A stretch of 32,367 nt of DNA from JAAYCI01 sp964370295 (GTDB taxonomy: Bacteria; Bacillota; Clostridia; Oscillospirales; Ruminococcaceae). The notes under the pieces are model-generated. The model was not told where the DNA came from, did no database searches, and saw nothing but the letters and a program-made list of their open reading frames with translations. Where the stretch lies: assembly GCA_964370295.1 (NCBI GenBank), contig CAYJIR010000023.1:1-32367 (forward strand). Direction: 5' to 3'. Shown one piece after another: positions 24,777 to 32,367 of the stretch (within the stretch, counting starts at the first letter, position 1; every line of letters starts with the position of its first letter). Made by a program: the position numbers and the translations under genes.

Positions 24777-26123
24777 ATGGCTCTGGATTTTTTAATTTTA
24801 TACGAGCATGTGGTGCGCGAATACGAAAGCCTTATTTTGTTAAGCGAAGAGCTACAACGTCGTGGTTATCGCTGTGAAATTCGTCAATTGCTCGACCGCA
24901 AAAAACTAAAGTATTTCACATGGAAAAAACCGCGTGTGTTGCTGGCAAGCAACATGTACGACAACGATGGATTAAATAGCCATGTATATAACAACGTGGG
25001 CAAGCTAAATAAAGTGGTGAATTTGCACTGGGAGCAAATGCTTAGTGATACACAAGAGCAGGAAAGTTGGTTTAATTTTAACGGGAATGCAAAAAAATGT
25101 GTGCAAACTTGTTGGGGTGAGGCCACGCGCGAGCGTTTGATTCGAAATGGAGTGCCACCCCATAATGCACCGGTAACCGGTGCGGTGATGATGGATTTTC
25201 TGCGCCCTGAATTCGAGGGATACTACTTAGACAAAGAGTCTTTGTGCAAGCGTTTTAATCTACAAGCCGATAGGCCGCTTTGGCTGTATGTTTCCAGTTT
25301 TGGCTATGCCTCTATGGGCGAGGATGAAGTACGCGAATTATCGGAAATGGCAGGCACGGATTTCCACGAATTTGCGCGTGTGAACCGCGAGAGTATGGAG
25401 GCGACCCTAGCTTGGTTCGACCGTTATTTAAGTGAGCATCAAGAGGTGCAGTTGGTATATCGCCGCCATCCAAGCGAATGGGACAGTGAGGCTCTGCACG
25501 CATTGCAGGAAAAACACGAGGGTTTCCATGTGATTTTTGCCGATAGCGTAAAACAATGGGTGAAAGCGGCCGATACCATTTGTATTTGGATGAGTACGGC
25601 CATTGCAGAAGTTTATTTTGCAGGCAAAACTTGCCATATTTTGCGCCCGGGGCACATACCACACGAGTTTGACCCGGTGATTTATAAAGAGGCACGCTAT
25701 GTACAAAGCTATGAGGAATTGCTGGTTGCCCAAGAACAAACACATCCTGAATTCCCTATAAAGCCGACTGTGATTGAACAGTATTTTGATAAAAATGAAA
25801 AACCATCTTATTTGCGCATGGCAGATTTGCTGGAGGAAGTGCATCGAAATGAGCCAAAAGAGAAGCCGTTTGGAAAGGGGTTCGACCCTCACGCAAATTT
25901 TCTTAAATTTTGTGCTTTAATCGGTGTGCACATATTTTCTGCCCTGCGTTTTGACCCGATACGTCTTAAAAGTGTGGCCCCGGCATTTGCCAATTATGCA
26001 AGCCGTATTTATGGCTATATACAAAAGGCGAAGGTTTCTAAAGAAGAGGTTGCGCAGATGCAAGAACGAATTGCCCCCTATGTACAACGAATTGCAAAGG
26101 ATAGGCAAGAACCAAAAGCGTAA
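24777..26123 (+). CDS. Putative surface-carbohydrate glycosyltransferase (GT-B-like)
   Basis: 448 residues, soluble, no signal peptide. It resembles the 'surface carbohydrate biosynthesis' proteins distantly related to Kdo/CDP-glycerol-type transferases. Notable segments are LLASNMYDNDG, VVNLHWEQML, CVQTCWGEATRERLI (near 105-119), VTGAVMMDFL, VYRRHPSEWDS and IWMSTAIAEVYFAGKTCHIL; HP near the middle and S-T-A-x-x-E near 275 recall the donor-phosphate site of GT-B enzymes of this type. GGAGG lies at 24768-24772 before ATG 24777. As the only soluble transferase-like gene in the window, it is a candidate to use CMP-legionaminic acid; this is inference from context. Confidence 0.6.
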   Translation: MALDFLILYEHVVREYESLILLSEELQRRGYRCEIRQLLDRKKLKYFTWKKPRVLLASNMYDNDGLNSHVYNNVGKLNKVVNLHWEQMLSDTQEQESWFNFNGNAKKCVQTCWGEATRERLIRNGVPPHNAPVTGAVMMDFLRPEFEGYYLDKESLCKRFNLQADRPLWLYVSSFGYASMGEDEVRELSEMAGTDFHEFARVNRESMEATLAWFDRYLSEHQEVQLVYRRHPSEWDSEALHALQEKHEGFHVIFADSVKQWVKAADTICIWMSTAIAEVYFAGKTCHILRPGHIPHEFDPVIYKEARYVQSYEELLVAQEQTHPEFPIKPTVIEQYFDKNEKPSYLRMADLLEEVHRNEPKEKPFGKGFDPHANFLKFCALIGVHIFSALRFDPIRLKSVAPAFANYASRIYGYIQKAKVSKEEVAQMQERIAPYVQRIAKDRQEPKA

Positions 26124-26272
26124 GAGCTCGAAAAGCAGAGAGCATTGGAATGGTAGGCAAGTGCACGTAGGCATAATGAAAAAACAGATTTACAGTCCGC
26201 AACGAAAAAGCGCATATGTGCAAGGAAGGCACGATGGCTGTGCTGCAATTGTTTTACATAAGGGGGTTGCCT

Positions 26273-27733
26273 ATGTCGGGTGCACCACGGCACGAAAGTG
26301 CAGAGGGATTTGTTTCTTCTGTATTGAAATATTCGGTTTCCACCATCATCAGCTTTGCCCTGTTTGCGCTTGCGGTATTGTTGGGCAATTATCTAGTGCC
26401 GAACCAAGCTATATACGGAGAGATATCCCAATTTTTAGGGGCTACAAATACATTGATGACCATCGCCGTATTTGGCTTAGACCAAAGTTATATTCGTTTT
26501 TGCTACGAGCCGCCCGGCAAAGTAAGTGGGGAAGGGTTGTTTCGCCTGTGCTTGTACCTTTCAGTATCGGCACTGTTGCTGGGTGCTCTGGTGTGTACTT
26601 TGTTTTTTTCACAGCCCTTGTATGAGTTGTTCAGTTTTCGGTTGTTGGGGCAAGAGGCTGTGGTGTTGGTGTTTGTAAATACATTGTTTTGGATGATTGC
26701 GCGCTATTTTTATGTGCTATACCGCATGGAACAAAACCTTGTGCTATACACAGTGACGGCCATCTTAATGAATTTTTTCAACAAGGTATTTTATCTGCTT
26801 GGTGCTTTTTTCGAAAACCAACTGTTCGGCATGGTTTTGTTTTCCCTTTTGGGCCTTGGGCTTTTTGCCATGGTTTGTCTTTTTAGCCGTCGTAGGTTAA
26901 TTTTGCCCAAAAGGGGCGATGCATTACGCACAGCCGTTCCCGTAGTGCTTCCCTATGGCCTGGCCGTGGCGCCGACGGCGATTCTGGTCACACTAAATTA
27001 CACGGTGGGTGCGGCTTATGTGGCCGGAGCCATTTCGGGCGATGCGCGTGGGGTGTATTCGTATGCATTCCAGCTTTCCAACATTATAACTGCCGTGCAA
27101 TTGGGCTTTGCCTCTTTTTGGGGGGCCTATATGTATGCAAATTATAAAACACAACAAGAACGTATAAAAAAAGTGCATGATATTTTAAATTTTGTGGTGT
27201 TGGTTTTCTTTTGTGTGCTTGTGGCACTAGAGGAACTCATTTTTTTAATCTTAGGAAATTATGCCGACGTGTTGCCCATTTTTCCCTTGATGATGTTGGG
27301 GGCCGTTTTTACGGTGTTGTGCGAAACCACCACCTACGGCAATACCATTGCCAAAAAACCAATATTTGATACGCTGGGCAATGCACTTTCTATATTGTGT
27401 AATTATCTGTTTTGTATGTTGCTCATTCCAAAATTTTCGCTTGTGGGAGCAGCAGCAGCTTTGGCACTGGCCAACCTCGCCATGTATCTGTTTCGCACGG
27501 CTTTTGGCCAGCACTTTTACCGCACGGTGCGCTATCCAGCAAAGGCGGTGCTTGCCGTGGTTCTTTCGCTGGGGCTAACCGTGGGGGCTACCCTATATTA
27601 CAACGCCTTTTGGTTAAAATTGCTATTTTGTGTGGGTGCGATACTGGTATACTGTTTGTTGTATAAAGCGGAACTAATACGGTGTGTGCGATTGGCGCGG
27701 TCCTTTTTTGAAAAGGCTATTTTAAAACGATGA
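26273..27733 (+). CDS. Wzx-like polysaccharide flippase (MATE/PST superfamily)
   Basis: About 486 residues with 12-14 hydrophobic helices spread over the whole length, starting KYSVSTIISFALFALAVLLG and including AIYGEISQF, GLDQSYIRF and FAMVCLFSRRRL. This is the pattern of O-antigen/teichuronic-type Wzx flippases, which move undecaprenyl-linked repeat units or lipid-linked glycans outward. Three in-frame ATGs are possible (26216, 26234, 26273). I prefer 26273, with AGGGGG at 26261-26266 and six bases spacing; 26234 with AAGGAAGG also has a usable site. No Wzy-type polymerase is recognisable nearby. The 149-base gap before 26273 has no further feature I can support. Confidence 0.82.
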   Translation: MSGAPRHESAEGFVSSVLKYSVSTIISFALFALAVLLGNYLVPNQAIYGEISQFLGATNTLMTIAVFGLDQSYIRFCYEPPGKVSGEGLFRLCLYLSVSALLLGALVCTLFFSQPLYELFSFRLLGQEAVVLVFVNTLFWMIARYFYVLYRMEQNLVLYTVTAILMNFFNKVFYLLGAFFENQLFGMVLFSLLGLGLFAMVCLFSRRRLILPKRGDALRTAVPVVLPYGLAVAPTAILVTLNYTVGAAYVAGAISGDARGVYSYAFQLSNIITAVQLGFASFWGAYMYANYKTQQERIKKVHDILNFVVLVFFCVLVALEELIFLILGNYADVLPIFPLMMLGAVFTVLCETTTYGNTIAKKPIFDTLGNALSILCNYLFCMLLIPKFSLVGAAAALALANLAMYLFRTAFGQHFYRTVRYPAKAVLAVVLSLGLTVGATLYYNAFWLKLLFCVGAILVYCLLYKAELIRCVRLARSFFEKAILKR

Positions 27734-27802
27734 AACATGATATACTTTTTAGCATAAGCAAATGCAAAGGAACAATGTTGCAAAAGGAGAGACAGAGCTG
27801 AA

Positions 27803-27841
27803 ATGGATGAAAAATCTTTGAAAAACGGGTGGCTTTTATGA
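27803..27841 (+). CDS. 12-codon upstream ORF overlapping the next gene
   Basis: ATG 27803 opens a 12-codon frame (MDEKSLKNGWLL) ending with TGA at 27839-27841, which overlaps ATG 27838 of the next gene as ATGA. AGGAG at 27785-27789 is upstream but 13 bases away, longer than ideal. It may couple translation of the downstream gene. It is too short for coding statistics. Confidence 0.25.
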   Translation: MDEKSLKNGWLL

Positions 27842-28848
27842 CCAAACGCTATTTTGAAGAGTTGATGGAAGAGTTTGGCTTCCACGTGGTGGATACGGTG
27901 GCGCTGGGTATGTTTAAAGAGTGGCCGGTTCGTATACAAAAACAAGAGGATGAATTGGAACTGCGTATTGTGGTGCCAAAACAGGCAAAAACCTGTTTAA
28001 AAGAGCTGAAAAGCAAGGGACTTTCCTATACGGATTGGTTTGCCCAGGCAGATTTGGCGCATGAGCATGAATGTTACGTGCTGGGGGCCTATATACAAAC
28101 ACCCAGTGATTTTTATCTAAGAAGTACCTTGCATACGGCCCTCACATCTTTGGTGAAATGTTTGCAAGAGGAATCGTACACCCCGCCAAAAACCTGCGCG
28201 CTTTGCGGTGAAGAGCATTGCGAGGCCTTGGCCTTTGTGCAAGAAGAGTGTAGAGTGGTACATCGGCGCTGTGTAAAGGAGAAATTGAATTTGCCCCAAA
28301 AGGATGCACAGGCGAAACCAAAAGTGCAGGGAAGCTATTGGGGTGGGATACTGGGGGCGCTTTTGGGTGCTGCTGTGGCGGCTTTGCCAAACTGGGCACA
28401 GGTGCTGTCGGACGCCTCTGTAAATCGTATTTTGTATTTGTTCTTGCCATTTATGGCCACTTTATTGTATCGCTTGTTTCGTGGCAAGGCGAAACTGCTG
28501 GTGGCGGGTGTTACCGTGTTGGCCGCCTCTTTTGTGGTGGCTTTCGGGTTGGAGCTGGTCTGGTTTTGGGTGATGGCCACGTCCCAAGCAGGCTATAACA
28601 TAAGCCTTGCAAACACAACAGCTTTATATTTTGAAATTTATACCTTGCGCTTGTCTTTCCAAGATATGGCACCGAGTTTGCTATTTTTGCTGGTTGGTTT
28701 TTTTCCGTCGACGATTTTGCTAAGGCGATATGTGGCGTCTAAAACCATGATTTGCAGCGTGACAAGAGGAAAAGAGTTTGTGGAAAATTCGTTTGTTTCT
28801 ATAGAAGATGAAAGTTCACTGCAGGATATCGACACAGAAAAAACATAA
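27838..28848 (+). CDS. Uncharacterised membrane protein with cysteine-rich motif
   Basis: About 336 residues, family not recognised. The N-terminal 110 residues are soluble and acidic. A Cys/His cluster then reads C120-x-x-C123, H127-C128, C138, H142 and C145, which looks like a zinc-binding or redox module. After a lysine-rich linker come four or so hydrophobic helices (about 166-180, 195-209, 218-244, 280-298) and a polar C-terminal tail. ATG 27838 has GGTGG at 27828-27832; GTG 27829 is an in-frame alternative adding three residues. It follows the flippase by about 105 bases; TATACT at 27741-27746 in that gap could be a -10 but has no good -35. It precedes sppA. Confidence 0.65.
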   Translation: MTKRYFEELMEEFGFHVVDTVALGMFKEWPVRIQKQEDELELRIVVPKQAKTCLKELKSKGLSYTDWFAQADLAHEHECYVLGAYIQTPSDFYLRSTLHTALTSLVKCLQEESYTPPKTCALCGEEHCEALAFVQEECRVVHRRCVKEKLNLPQKDAQAKPKVQGSYWGGILGALLGAAVAALPNWAQVLSDASVNRILYLFLPFMATLLYRLFRGKAKLLVAGVTVLAASFVVAFGLELVWFWVMATSQAGYNISLANTTALYFEIYTLRLSFQDMAPSLLFLLVGFFPSTILLRRYVASKTMICSVTRGKEFVENSFVSIEDESSLQDIDTEKT

Positions 28849-28886
28849 TGATTTGCTACAATCAGTTTAAATGAGGTGAAAGAGGT

Positions 28887-30305
28887 ATGGATATGAAAGA
28901 ATTTGGGCCAGACACACAAATGCCAGGCGGTGAACAAGCAGGGCATATGCCACCCTATGAAGCACCTGCCAATGCCGAAGGGATCGGCTTGCAGCAAACA
29001 GACGGTGATGCACCTGAAATCGGCCAAGCAACTTTGGGTGTAGATACATCGATCGAACCGGCTTTCAATGCACAGGACATGCCGGATTTGCAAGCGAATA
29101 TAGGGTATCAAACACAAACAAATAGCCCACAGTGGCCAGAAAGCCATGCACAAACTCAGAACTGGCAAACACAAAGCGCAACAAATGCATACGGGGTGAC
29201 AGATAGTGCTTATCCTTCCTATGATGCGCAGATACCAGGGCAGCAGGCTGCGATGCCTGCGGGTGTGACAGCCTACTATATCCCACCGCAGCAGACAAAG
29301 AAAAAAATGGGAGCCGGCAAAATTGTTCTTATCGTGGTTGCGGTTTTGGTGGCGTTTGCACTATTTGCCTCACTGGCGCTTGGCGTGTTTGTGGTGGCTA
29401 GCATCAGCACATTTACTATGGGTGTGGGGGGCTTTTCTATGCTGGCCGCACCACCCACGGGCAGTTTTTCGGTGATTGATGTGCAAGGCACCATTTCATA
29501 TGATTCGAATACCTACAACCACGCCGGTACTTTAGAATATATAGATACCCTGATGGAAACGGAAAATGATAAGGGCATTTTGTTGTTTATGAATACACCC
29601 GGTGGTGGTGTGTACGAGGGCAGCGAACTCTATCAAGCGCTTATGGAATACCGCGAGGTAACCGAGCGCCCGGTGTGGGTATACATGGGGCCCATTTGTG
29701 CATCGGCCGGTTATCAAATCAGCGCTTCTGCCGAGCATATTGTGGCCAATGCCAACACCACAACAGGTGCCATAGGGGTGTACATTGCTTTGCAAGACAT
29801 CAGTGGTCTGTATGATATGTTGGGTGTGGAAACGGTGCTTATAAAAGCCGGGGAGGAAAAAGGCGCCGGATTGCCGGGTGTGCCTATTTCAGATTCGCAA
29901 AGAGAGATGTATCAAGAGCAGGTGGACGAATACTATGATGAGTTTGTAAGTGTGGTAGAGCAAGGGCGCAACTTCAGCCACGAACAAGCTTTGGCGTTGT
30001 CGGATGGTAGCATCTATACGGGGAGAATGGCTTTGGAAAACGGTTTGGTAGATGAACTGGGAGATTGGGAAGATACTTTGGCAGTTTTTGAAGAGCAGTT
30101 GGGTGTGCCGGCTTACTACCCCAATATCTCACAGCCCAGTTATGTGGCCCAAGTGTTTGGGCAATTGCAAAGTTTAATGCCCCAAAGTGATGCACAGGCG
30201 GTTATAAGCCATATGGAATCTGTGCCTCAGGGTGTGCCGGTTTCTTATGCAAGCGAATTGGCCGACAGGGCACAGCTTATCGATGTGTCGCAGCTGGTGA
30301 GTTAA
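28887..30305 (+). CDS. sppA: Signal peptide peptidase SppA-like S49 protease
   Basis: 472 residues. Residues 1-140 are cytoplasmic, rich in Q, P, A and N, and end in TKKKMG. A single membrane helix at about 144-173 precedes the S49 domain: VIDVQGTI, LFMNTPGGGVYEG, ICASAGYQISA with the probable nucleophile S273, TTTGAIGVY, IKAGEEKGAG with the probable general base K325 (by comparison with the Ser-Lys dyad of B. subtilis SppA), and ALENGLVDELG. These enzymes degrade leftover signal peptides and help handle membrane stress. The N-terminal extension is unusual; B. subtilis SppA has almost none. ATG 28887 has GAGGTGA at 28873-28879. Its stop overlaps an ATG leading into hflX. Confidence 0.85.
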   Translation: MDMKEFGPDTQMPGGEQAGHMPPYEAPANAEGIGLQQTDGDAPEIGQATLGVDTSIEPAFNAQDMPDLQANIGYQTQTNSPQWPESHAQTQNWQTQSATNAYGVTDSAYPSYDAQIPGQQAAMPAGVTAYYIPPQQTKKKMGAGKIVLIVVAVLVAFALFASLALGVFVVASISTFTMGVGGFSMLAAPPTGSFSVIDVQGTISYDSNTYNHAGTLEYIDTLMETENDKGILLFMNTPGGGVYEGSELYQALMEYREVTERPVWVYMGPICASAGYQISASAEHIVANANTTTGAIGVYIALQDISGLYDMLGVETVLIKAGEEKGAGLPGVPISDSQREMYQEQVDEYYDEFVSVVEQGRNFSHEQALALSDGSIYTGRMALENGLVDELGDWEDTLAVFEEQLGVPAYYPNISQPSYVAQVFGQLQSLMPQSDAQAVISHMESVPQGVPVSYASELADRAQLIDVSQLVS

Positions 30306-30325
30306 TGTCTTTGCAAGGGGTAGAT

Positions 30326-31609
30326 ATGAAAGCAGTGGAGATGAATGCGGCAGAACCTGTGTTGCTGCTAGGCATAGATACGGGCGAGTTCGATGCAGAA
30401 GAAAGCTTAAAGGAGCTAAGCGCTTTGGCGCAAGCAAACGAGATGCTGGCCGTAGCCGAGGTTTTGCAAAAGCGCCAAAAACCGGATGGTGCCACTGTTT
30501 TAGGCGCCGGGCGTTTGGAAGAGGCACGGCAGCTTTGTGACGATTTGCAAGTGGAGTGTGCGGTTTTTGACGGCGAACTCAGCGGAAGCCAATTGCGCAA
30601 TATTTCTAATCTATTAAAAGTGCCTGTGATAGACAGAACCATGCTTATTTTATCTATTTTTAAAAATAGAGCGGTTACACGTGAGGGCAAGACACAAACC
30701 GAGCTTGCCACACTGGAATATCGTTTGCCGCGTCTTTCAGGACTTGGGCAAGAATTGTCGCGCCAAGGCGGAGGCGGAGGCGGTGGTGCCGGTGCACGCC
30801 GGGGGGGTGGAGAAACGCGCCTCGAATATGACCGCCGCTATATACGGGGGCGTATTTCAGTTTTGAAAAAGCGTCTGCAAGCCATGCAAGGCAGAAGGGA
30901 CGAAACACGCAAGCGTCGAGATAAAAGCGAGGTGCCTTTGGTGGCCTTGGTGGGTTATACCAATGCGGGGAAGTCCACTTTGTTGAATGCTTTAACAGGC
31001 AGTGACATTGCGGCGGCAGATCGTTTGTTTGAAACCTTAGATCCCACGGCACGTCGCCTGTGTTTGCCCAATGGGCAGGAAGTGGTATTGATAGACACAG
31101 TAGGTTTTGTTTCTCGCTTGCCGCACAAGCTGGTGCAGGCATTTAAAAGCACTTTAGAAGAGGCCTGCTACGCCGATTTATTGCTGTTGGTGTGTGATGC
31201 AGCAGGCGAACAAACCGAGATGCAGTTGGCCGTAACCGAGGAAGTTTTGGCCTCCTTAAAAGCCCGAGGGAAGCAGTTGGTTGTTTACAATAAATGTGAC
31301 AAAATTGCAAATTTTAGCACAAAAACAGATGGTTCATATGCGGTGAGTGCATTGACCGGCTTTGGTTTTGATACATTGCTACAAGGTATAGAAGATGCTT
31401 TACAAGAGCGTGTTCGCAGTGTGTGTTTGCGGATTCCCTACGAAGAATTGGCGCTGGCAGAGCTCTTGAGAAAACATGGGGCCGTGCAGGAAGAACACTA
31501 TACAAACAAAGGTGTGGAATTTAAGGCAGTAGTAGAGACGAAATACTTGCATTATTTTAAAAATCACATATGGCAAAGTGAAGATACAAATGATGTAGAG
31601 AGTATCTAA
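30326..31609 (+). CDS. hflX: Ribosome-associated GTPase HflX
   Basis: About 427 residues with the full HflX plan: N-terminal HflX domain with TVLGAGRLEEA and DGELSGSQLRN, coiled middle with RTMLILSIFKNRA, a glycine-rich linker then GGGETRLEYDRR, and the G domain with GYTNAGKST (G1), DTVGFVSRLP (G3), NKCD (G4) and SAL (G5). HflX binds the 50S subunit and splits stalled or hibernating 70S ribosomes under stress. ATG 30326 has AAGGGG at 30315-30320; ATG 30305, overlapping the sppA stop as TAATG, is an in-frame alternative adding seven residues. Either way sppA and hflX form an operon. Confidence 0.93.
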   Translation: MKAVEMNAAEPVLLLGIDTGEFDAEESLKELSALAQANEMLAVAEVLQKRQKPDGATVLGAGRLEEARQLCDDLQVECAVFDGELSGSQLRNISNLLKVPVIDRTMLILSIFKNRAVTREGKTQTELATLEYRLPRLSGLGQELSRQGGGGGGGAGARRGGGETRLEYDRRYIRGRISVLKKRLQAMQGRRDETRKRRDKSEVPLVALVGYTNAGKSTLLNALTGSDIAAADRLFETLDPTARRLCLPNGQEVVLIDTVGFVSRLPHKLVQAFKSTLEEACYADLLLLVCDAAGEQTEMQLAVTEEVLASLKARGKQLVVYNKCDKIANFSTKTDGSYAVSALTGFGFDTLLQGIEDALQERVRSVCLRIPYEELALAELLRKHGAVQEEHYTNKGVEFKAVVETKYLHYFKNHIWQSEDTNDVESI

Positions 31610-31662
31610 AACACGGTGTAAGATTGCGGTAAATGCATAATCAGTGAATATACTAAGATATA

Positions 31663-31718
31663 ATAACAAAACAAACTATTTCTTTGTAATAATAGTTTGT
31701 TTTGTTATATTTTTGTGT
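31663..31718 (+). terminator. Perfect 18-bp A+T-rich hairpin after hflX
   Basis: The arm 31663-31680 (ATAACAAAACAAACTATT) is exactly complementary to 31691-31708, with a 10-base loop, followed by ATATTTTTGTG. It starts 54 bases after the hflX stop and is best read as the operon terminator. The stem contains only three G-C pairs, which is weak for an intrinsic terminator but compensated by length. Confidence 0.6.
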
Positions 31719-32215
31719 TAATGCTAAGGAATATAATGGAAAATTTTATGATGACTATACTTATTTGAACATATGAATACATGCTACTAGCTAGACATAT
31801 GACATGGCATAAAAACCGATCTATGAAAAACGACAAAATCATCATAATATTTTTTAGAATTAAACAAAAAATAAATATAATTTAATAAATATAATGAAAA
31901 TTATGCTGTATTAAATTTTTATGAAAATATAATGCAGTATATGCAATGTTGTTTTTATGATGGGAGGGATGTTTGCTTGCATTTAGGCCCGGTTCTTAGC
32001 GTGTTGATACAATCAAATAGAAATATTTGTGGTATTCGGTTTTGGAATGGTTGACACACAAAAGCATGGCAAAAGCCAGAGGGAATTTTTTCGGAGAAAA
32101 CAAAAAGCACAGGCGATACTGTGTATGGATGGGTGTTTTATGGGACATACCTTGAGGCGCTCCATTGTGCTTTTGCTTTTCGTATAAAAAGGTGAAAATG
32201 AAAGGCCTGGTTGCT
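31719..32215. other. Non-coding, A+T-rich intergenic stretch
   Basis: No convincing reading frame on either strand. About 31720-31960 is very A+T-rich with several TATAAT-like hexamers but no paired -35. The remainder has normal composition. TTGACA at 32051-32056 lacks a -10. AAAAGCACA (32103-32111) and TGTGCTTTT (32166-32174) could close a 54-base loop. A structured or regulatory RNA is possible but not supported further. Confidence 0.4.
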
Positions 32216-32364
32216 GTGCAAGGGATTGAAAAAACTTACAGGTTCCAATGCTGTTTGTTCAATGGCCATTCTATGCATTTGCAAAAAAAAGACAGAACAC
32301 TTCCTACAATTAGGAAGGTGCTCTGTTTATGTTAATGCCCACTGAACAAACAAAAACCTTGCAC
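32216..32364. repeat. 149-base imperfect long hairpin with nested inverted repeats
   Basis: Four nested complementary pairs are visible: GTGCAAGG (32216-32223) with CCTTGCAC (32357-32364); TGTTTGTTCA (32252-32261, extended by TGG after one mismatch) with TGAACAAACA (32343-32352); GCATT (32275-32279) with AATGC (32334-32338); and the tip hairpin 32292-32326. Together they can fold into one long interrupted stem. It could be a miniature element, a structured RNA or a terminator region; the window ends three bases later. Confidence 0.45.
32283..32326 (-). terminator. Minus-strand intrinsic terminator
   Basis: Read on the minus strand, the hairpin 32326-32292 (arms of 15-16 bases with one bulge and one mismatch, 4-base loop) is followed by a run of eight T at 32290-32283. 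This is a good intrinsic terminator for a leftward transcript coming from beyond the right edge. On the plus strand the hairpin is not followed by a T run. Confidence 0.65.
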
Positions 32365-32367
32365 TTT

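Noticed and set aside
25924..26625. 233-codon plus-strand ORF in another frame between the GT and the flippase
   Set aside because: Overlaps both neighbouring genes in a different frame and has a basic, Cys-rich, motif-free product.
32051..32079. Promoter at TTGACA 32051-32056
   Set aside because: No -10-like hexamer at 16-18 bases downstream (AAAAGCC occupies the place).
32198..32335. 45-codon plus-strand ORF with an AAGGTG site, resembling an ABC-protein start for a few residues
   Set aside because: It runs straight through the terminator-like hairpin, has no recognisable domain, and is full of rare-looking codons; likely chance.

Overview
The window looks like a chromosome segment of a low-to-mid G+C Gram-positive bacterium. 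A member of Clostridia (Oscillospiraceae/Ruminococcaceae-like) is my inference from strong AGGAGG-type ribosome binding sites, many GTG/TTG starts, the extended -10 style of one promoter, and the protein families present. All convincing genes are on the plus strand. I see no tRNA, rRNA, CRISPR array or insertion sequence.

Positions 1-20819 form a surface-glycan locus built around a legionaminic-acid-type nonulosonic acid (NulO) pathway. The pathway genes are legB (156), legC (10888), a ptmE-like CBS/sugar-phosphate nucleotidyltransferase (12086), legI (15849), legG (16894) and legF (20055). Two divergent Gfo/Idh/MocA oxidoreductases sit between legG and legF. No LegH-type N-acetyltransferase is visible. 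Between legB and legC lies a block of membrane proteins: one DUF2142 protein, then three tandem copies of a two-gene module. Each module is a ~650-685 residue polytopic GT-C-like protein followed by a ~200 residue bitopic partner. A YfhO-family GT-C protein lies between ptmE and legI. The locus opens with a promoter that overlaps a 16-bp palindrome and is bracketed by an 11-bp inverted repeat. This arrangement resembles a phase-variable invertible promoter.

Positions 20820-22028 hold a HemW-like radical SAM gene. From 22029 a clear sigma-A promoter leads into a second surface-polysaccharide group: an MBOAT O-acyltransferase, an SGNH-type partner, a GT-B-like surface-carbohydrate protein and a Wzx-like flippase. 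Together with the first block, this suggests that CMP-activated NulO is made in the cytoplasm, placed on a glycan or carrier, flipped, and further glycosylated and O-acylated outside the membrane.

Positions 27734-31609 are more housekeeping-like: an unrecognised cysteine-motif membrane protein with a 12-codon overlapping upstream ORF, an SppA (S49) protease with a long cytoplasmic Q/P-rich N-terminus, and the GTPase HflX. The last ~750 bases carry no convincing gene. They contain a perfect 18-bp hairpin after hflX, a very A+T-rich stretch, and a ~149-base imperfect long hairpin whose tip is a minus-strand terminator, implying a leftward gene beyond the right edge.
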